Of a stretch of DNA of 8,239 nucleotides, positions 6,434 to 8,239 are shown piece after piece. Location: assembly GCA_030426065.1 (NCBI GenBank), contig JAUHZH010000077.1:1-8239 (forward strand). The letters run 5' to 3'. The number at the start of each line of letters is the position of its first letter. Within the stretch, counting starts at the first letter, position 1. The notes below the pieces were generated by a model. It made no database searches. It was not told the origin of the DNA and worked only from the letters and a program-made list of their open reading frames with translations. The DNA is from Gammaproteobacteria bacterium. GTDB lineage: Bacteria; Pseudomonadota; Gammaproteobacteria; Xanthomonadales; Marinicellaceae. Both the position numbers and the translations under genes were made by a program.

Positions 6434-8137
6434 GTGATTGACTCGCACATCATCAGCACTTTGGGATGGACTTTGATTCATTTTCTTTGGCAAGGCACGG
6501 CCATTGTTTTGGTTTATTGGCTTGTCAGTCGCAGTTCTGAATCATTGCATGCGAAATATTGGACTGGCATGGGCGCAGTGGTGCTCTCTTTGTTCGTACC
6601 CATCAGTCACTTCTTCACACAAATTCAGTCATACAGCCTCGTTGGTTTAACCGCTCAAATGACACCCTCGAGCATCACCATGGCCACCATACAGCCAAGC
6701 ACAGGCGACTTACTGATGGCATTGGTTAACCAAATGATCCCTTATTTGGTGGCTGTTTGGGCTTTGGTGGTCATTGTCATGACTTTGGGCTTGGTGCGTT
6801 CATGGTTCCAACTGAATGCCATCGAACATGATTGCGAACCTGCACTATCCAGTGAACTGAAAAAATTCATCAAGAACATGGCCATCAAACTGGACCTGGC
6901 CACGATTCCCTTATTGAAAGTGTCACAAGAAGTTTTGGTGCCAGCTGCTTATGGCATATACAAGCCCACTGTGTTGCTGCCCCTCAGCTTAATGAGCCAA
7001 CTGCCAAAAGAGCAGATCCATGCCATCATCACGCATGAATTGTGCCACCTCAAACGAAATGACTTTCTTCACAACATCATCCAAATCACAGCCGATGTTT
7101 TGCTGTTCTTCCACCCAGCCATCCGTTGGATGAACAACGACATCCGCCAAGTCAGAGAACAATGTTGTGACCAATTGGTTTTGAGCCAAAAAACCAACGC
7201 CATCACGTATGCCAAAGCCTTGACCAACATTGCCAGCCTCTCACAAGGCATGGCATTCAATCCCAGGCTACAAATCGGTATCCACGATGGGCAATTACTG
7301 AAAAGGGTTAAATACTTGCTACAGAACAAGTCAAGCCAATCGTCCATCATGGTCTTTGTGCCATTGGCCCTGATGCTTCTGACCTGTTTTTATGTGTTCA
7401 AGACACCTGATACAGACAACTCAAGCAACATCAAAGCAACGAACACATCTGTCAGTGGCACCACCCAAAGTAAACGCTTTGTCAACCACCAATTTTTCCC
7501 AAAAACTGAGCCCGTTGTTAAACAAGAACAAACACATTTAGTGACAGAAGCGACTGAGTTTGACATCAATCTGGCATTACCTGAGAAATCCGCAAGCGAA
7601 TTTCAATCCAGTCCATCATTGAGCCAATGGCAGGAAGTCGCGGTACCGTCACAACCCAACATGGAAGCAACCACTGCGAATCCAACGACTGCCTTAGAAA
7701 ATGAAATGACGGTCGCGTCGTTGTCTGATGTGACATGGGAAGACGTGGTGACCATCGAACCTGTGATCAACAATCAGCCAATCAAAACCACCAGCAGCAC
7801 ACCTCAACTGCTTGAATACATTGCGCCTGAGTTCCCTCGTCAACTTTGGGCCAGTCAGGTTGAACAAACCGTGATTGCCAATTTTAAGATAGCTCCCAAT
7901 GGCCGGGTTGATGATGTTCACATTCGGTCGCAAGGTAAACAATTGGCCCAGTTTGAGTTGTCGGTTAAAAAAGCCCTTAAACAGTGGCGCTTCAAAAAGT
8001 CATCTTTGACTCATGCCAACACCCAGCAAACTTACCAGCGCATCTTCGAGTTCAAAATCTCTGATGAAGTGACTAAAAACTGTCAACGGGTGACCACTGG
8101 TTCCAGGATGAGAAAAGCCGTGTCTTGTAACCGTTGA
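6434..8137 (+). CDS. BlaR1/MecR1-like M56 membrane metallopeptidase with TonB C-terminal domain
   Basis: A 567-residue membrane protein. Hydrophobic helices lie at about 8-32, 44-62, 101-122 and 305-323. Between the last two is the M56 zinc peptidase domain with HELCH (His201, Glu202, His205) and probable third ligand Glu242 in REQCCDQL, so the site looks intact. After the last helix comes a low-complexity linker rich in Ser, Thr and Gln (about 324-455). A TonB C-terminal-type domain follows (about 458-545), with APEFPRQLW, the IAPNGRVDDVHI turn and ALKQWRF. The chain ends with a tail carrying Cys550 and Cys565 around GSR. Classical BlaR1 has a penicillin-binding sensor in this periplasmic position; none of its SxxK, SxN or KTG blocks is seen. 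By family analogy it senses an envelope signal and inactivates the repressor encoded just upstream. Direct repressor cleavage and the signal are inferences. Confidence 0.92.
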   Translation: MIDSHIISTLGWTLIHFLWQGTAIVLVYWLVSRSSESLHAKYWTGMGAVVLSLFVPISHFFTQIQSYSLVGLTAQMTPSSITMATIQPSTGDLLMALVNQMIPYLVAVWALVVIVMTLGLVRSWFQLNAIEHDCEPALSSELKKFIKNMAIKLDLATIPLLKVSQEVLVPAAYGIYKPTVLLPLSLMSQLPKEQIHAIITHELCHLKRNDFLHNIIQITADVLLFFHPAIRWMNNDIRQVREQCCDQLVLSQKTNAITYAKALTNIASLSQGMAFNPRLQIGIHDGQLLKRVKYLLQNKSSQSSIMVFVPLALMLLTCFYVFKTPDTDNSSNIKATNTSVSGTTQSKRFVNHQFFPKTEPVVKQEQTHLVTEATEFDINLALPEKSASEFQSSPSLSQWQEVAVPSQPNMEATTANPTTALENEMTVASLSDVTWEDVVTIEPVINNQPIKTTSSTPQLLEYIAPEFPRQLWASQVEQTVIANFKIAPNGRVDDVHIRSQGKQLAQFELSVKKALKQWRFKKSSLTHANTQQTYQRIFEFKISDEVTKNCQRVTTGSRMRKAVSCNR

Positions 8138-8163
8138 TCAACAACGGTTACAATCACCTTTTT
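8125..8163 (+). terminator. Intrinsic terminator at the end of the M56 gene
   Basis: TTGTAACCGTTG (8125-8136) and CAACGGTTACAA (8142-8153) form a perfect 12-base-pair stem with a five-base loop (ATCAA). A TTTTT run follows at 8159-8163, five bases after the stem. The left arm lies inside the last codons and the stop codon TGA (8135-8137). The gap before the T run is longer than ideal. The symmetric arms could alternatively serve as a binding site for the next gene. Confidence 0.65.
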
Positions 8164-8180
8164 CCACCACCGCATTGAAC

Positions 8181-8239
8181 ATGTCAAAAATTTTCATCAA
8201 TTACCCTTGTGACCAATTCCCCAAGGAAGAAATCAAAGC
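8181..8239 (+). CDS. Start of an unidentified gene, truncated by the right edge
   Basis: A frame opens with ATG and reads MSKIFINYPCDQFPKEEIKA without a stop to the edge. It lies on the same strand, 17 bases after the T run of the preceding terminator. There is no clear ribosome binding site, and an in-frame TTG occurs two codons earlier (8175). The 20 visible residues do not match any family I recognise. It could be a real gene or a chance opening of short length. Confidence 0.35.
   Translation, partial: MSKIFINYPCDQFPKEEIK

Overview
The window reads as chromosomal DNA of a gammaproteobacterium. The PurM and PurN sequences are close to the gammaproteobacterial type, the purM-purN-DUF3108 order is one I associate with proteobacterial genomes, and base composition looks moderate and slightly AT-leaning by eye. 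A Marinicella-like or other marine lineage is possible, but that is a guess. I see no rRNA, tRNA, CRISPR array, insertion sequence or phage gene. The longest stretch without a gene is about 274 bases.

Left part, minus strand (1-3320): a three-gene signalling cassette, transcribed leftwards. A membrane sensor histidine kinase (CHASE, two PAS, HisKA, HATPase) is followed, with a short overlap, by a single-domain Rcp1-type response regulator. After 16 bases comes a second receiver protein that runs off the left edge, so its output domain is unseen. A reasonable promoter lies just upstream of the kinase gene.

Middle, plus strand (3595-5860): purM, purN and a DUF3108 gene joined by two ATGA stop/start overlaps. 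PurM and PurN are core purine biosynthesis enzymes. The third gene encodes a small exported protein of unknown function, apparently translationally coupled to them.

Right part, plus strand (5965-8137): a BlaI/MecI-type repressor gene and a gene for a BlaR1/MecR1-like M56 membrane metallopeptidase. The beta-lactam-binding sensor of classical BlaR1 is absent. In its place are a long periplasmic linker, a TonB C-terminal domain and a short two-cysteine tail. A strong hairpin with a T run closes this unit. A further reading frame appears to begin at 8181 and leaves the window on the right.

Nothing here is a clearly new system. The most interesting item is the BlaI / M56-TonB pair, which probably senses something other than beta-lactams through its periplasmic domain. 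Next are the kinase / two-receiver cassette and the coupling of DUF3108 to purMN.
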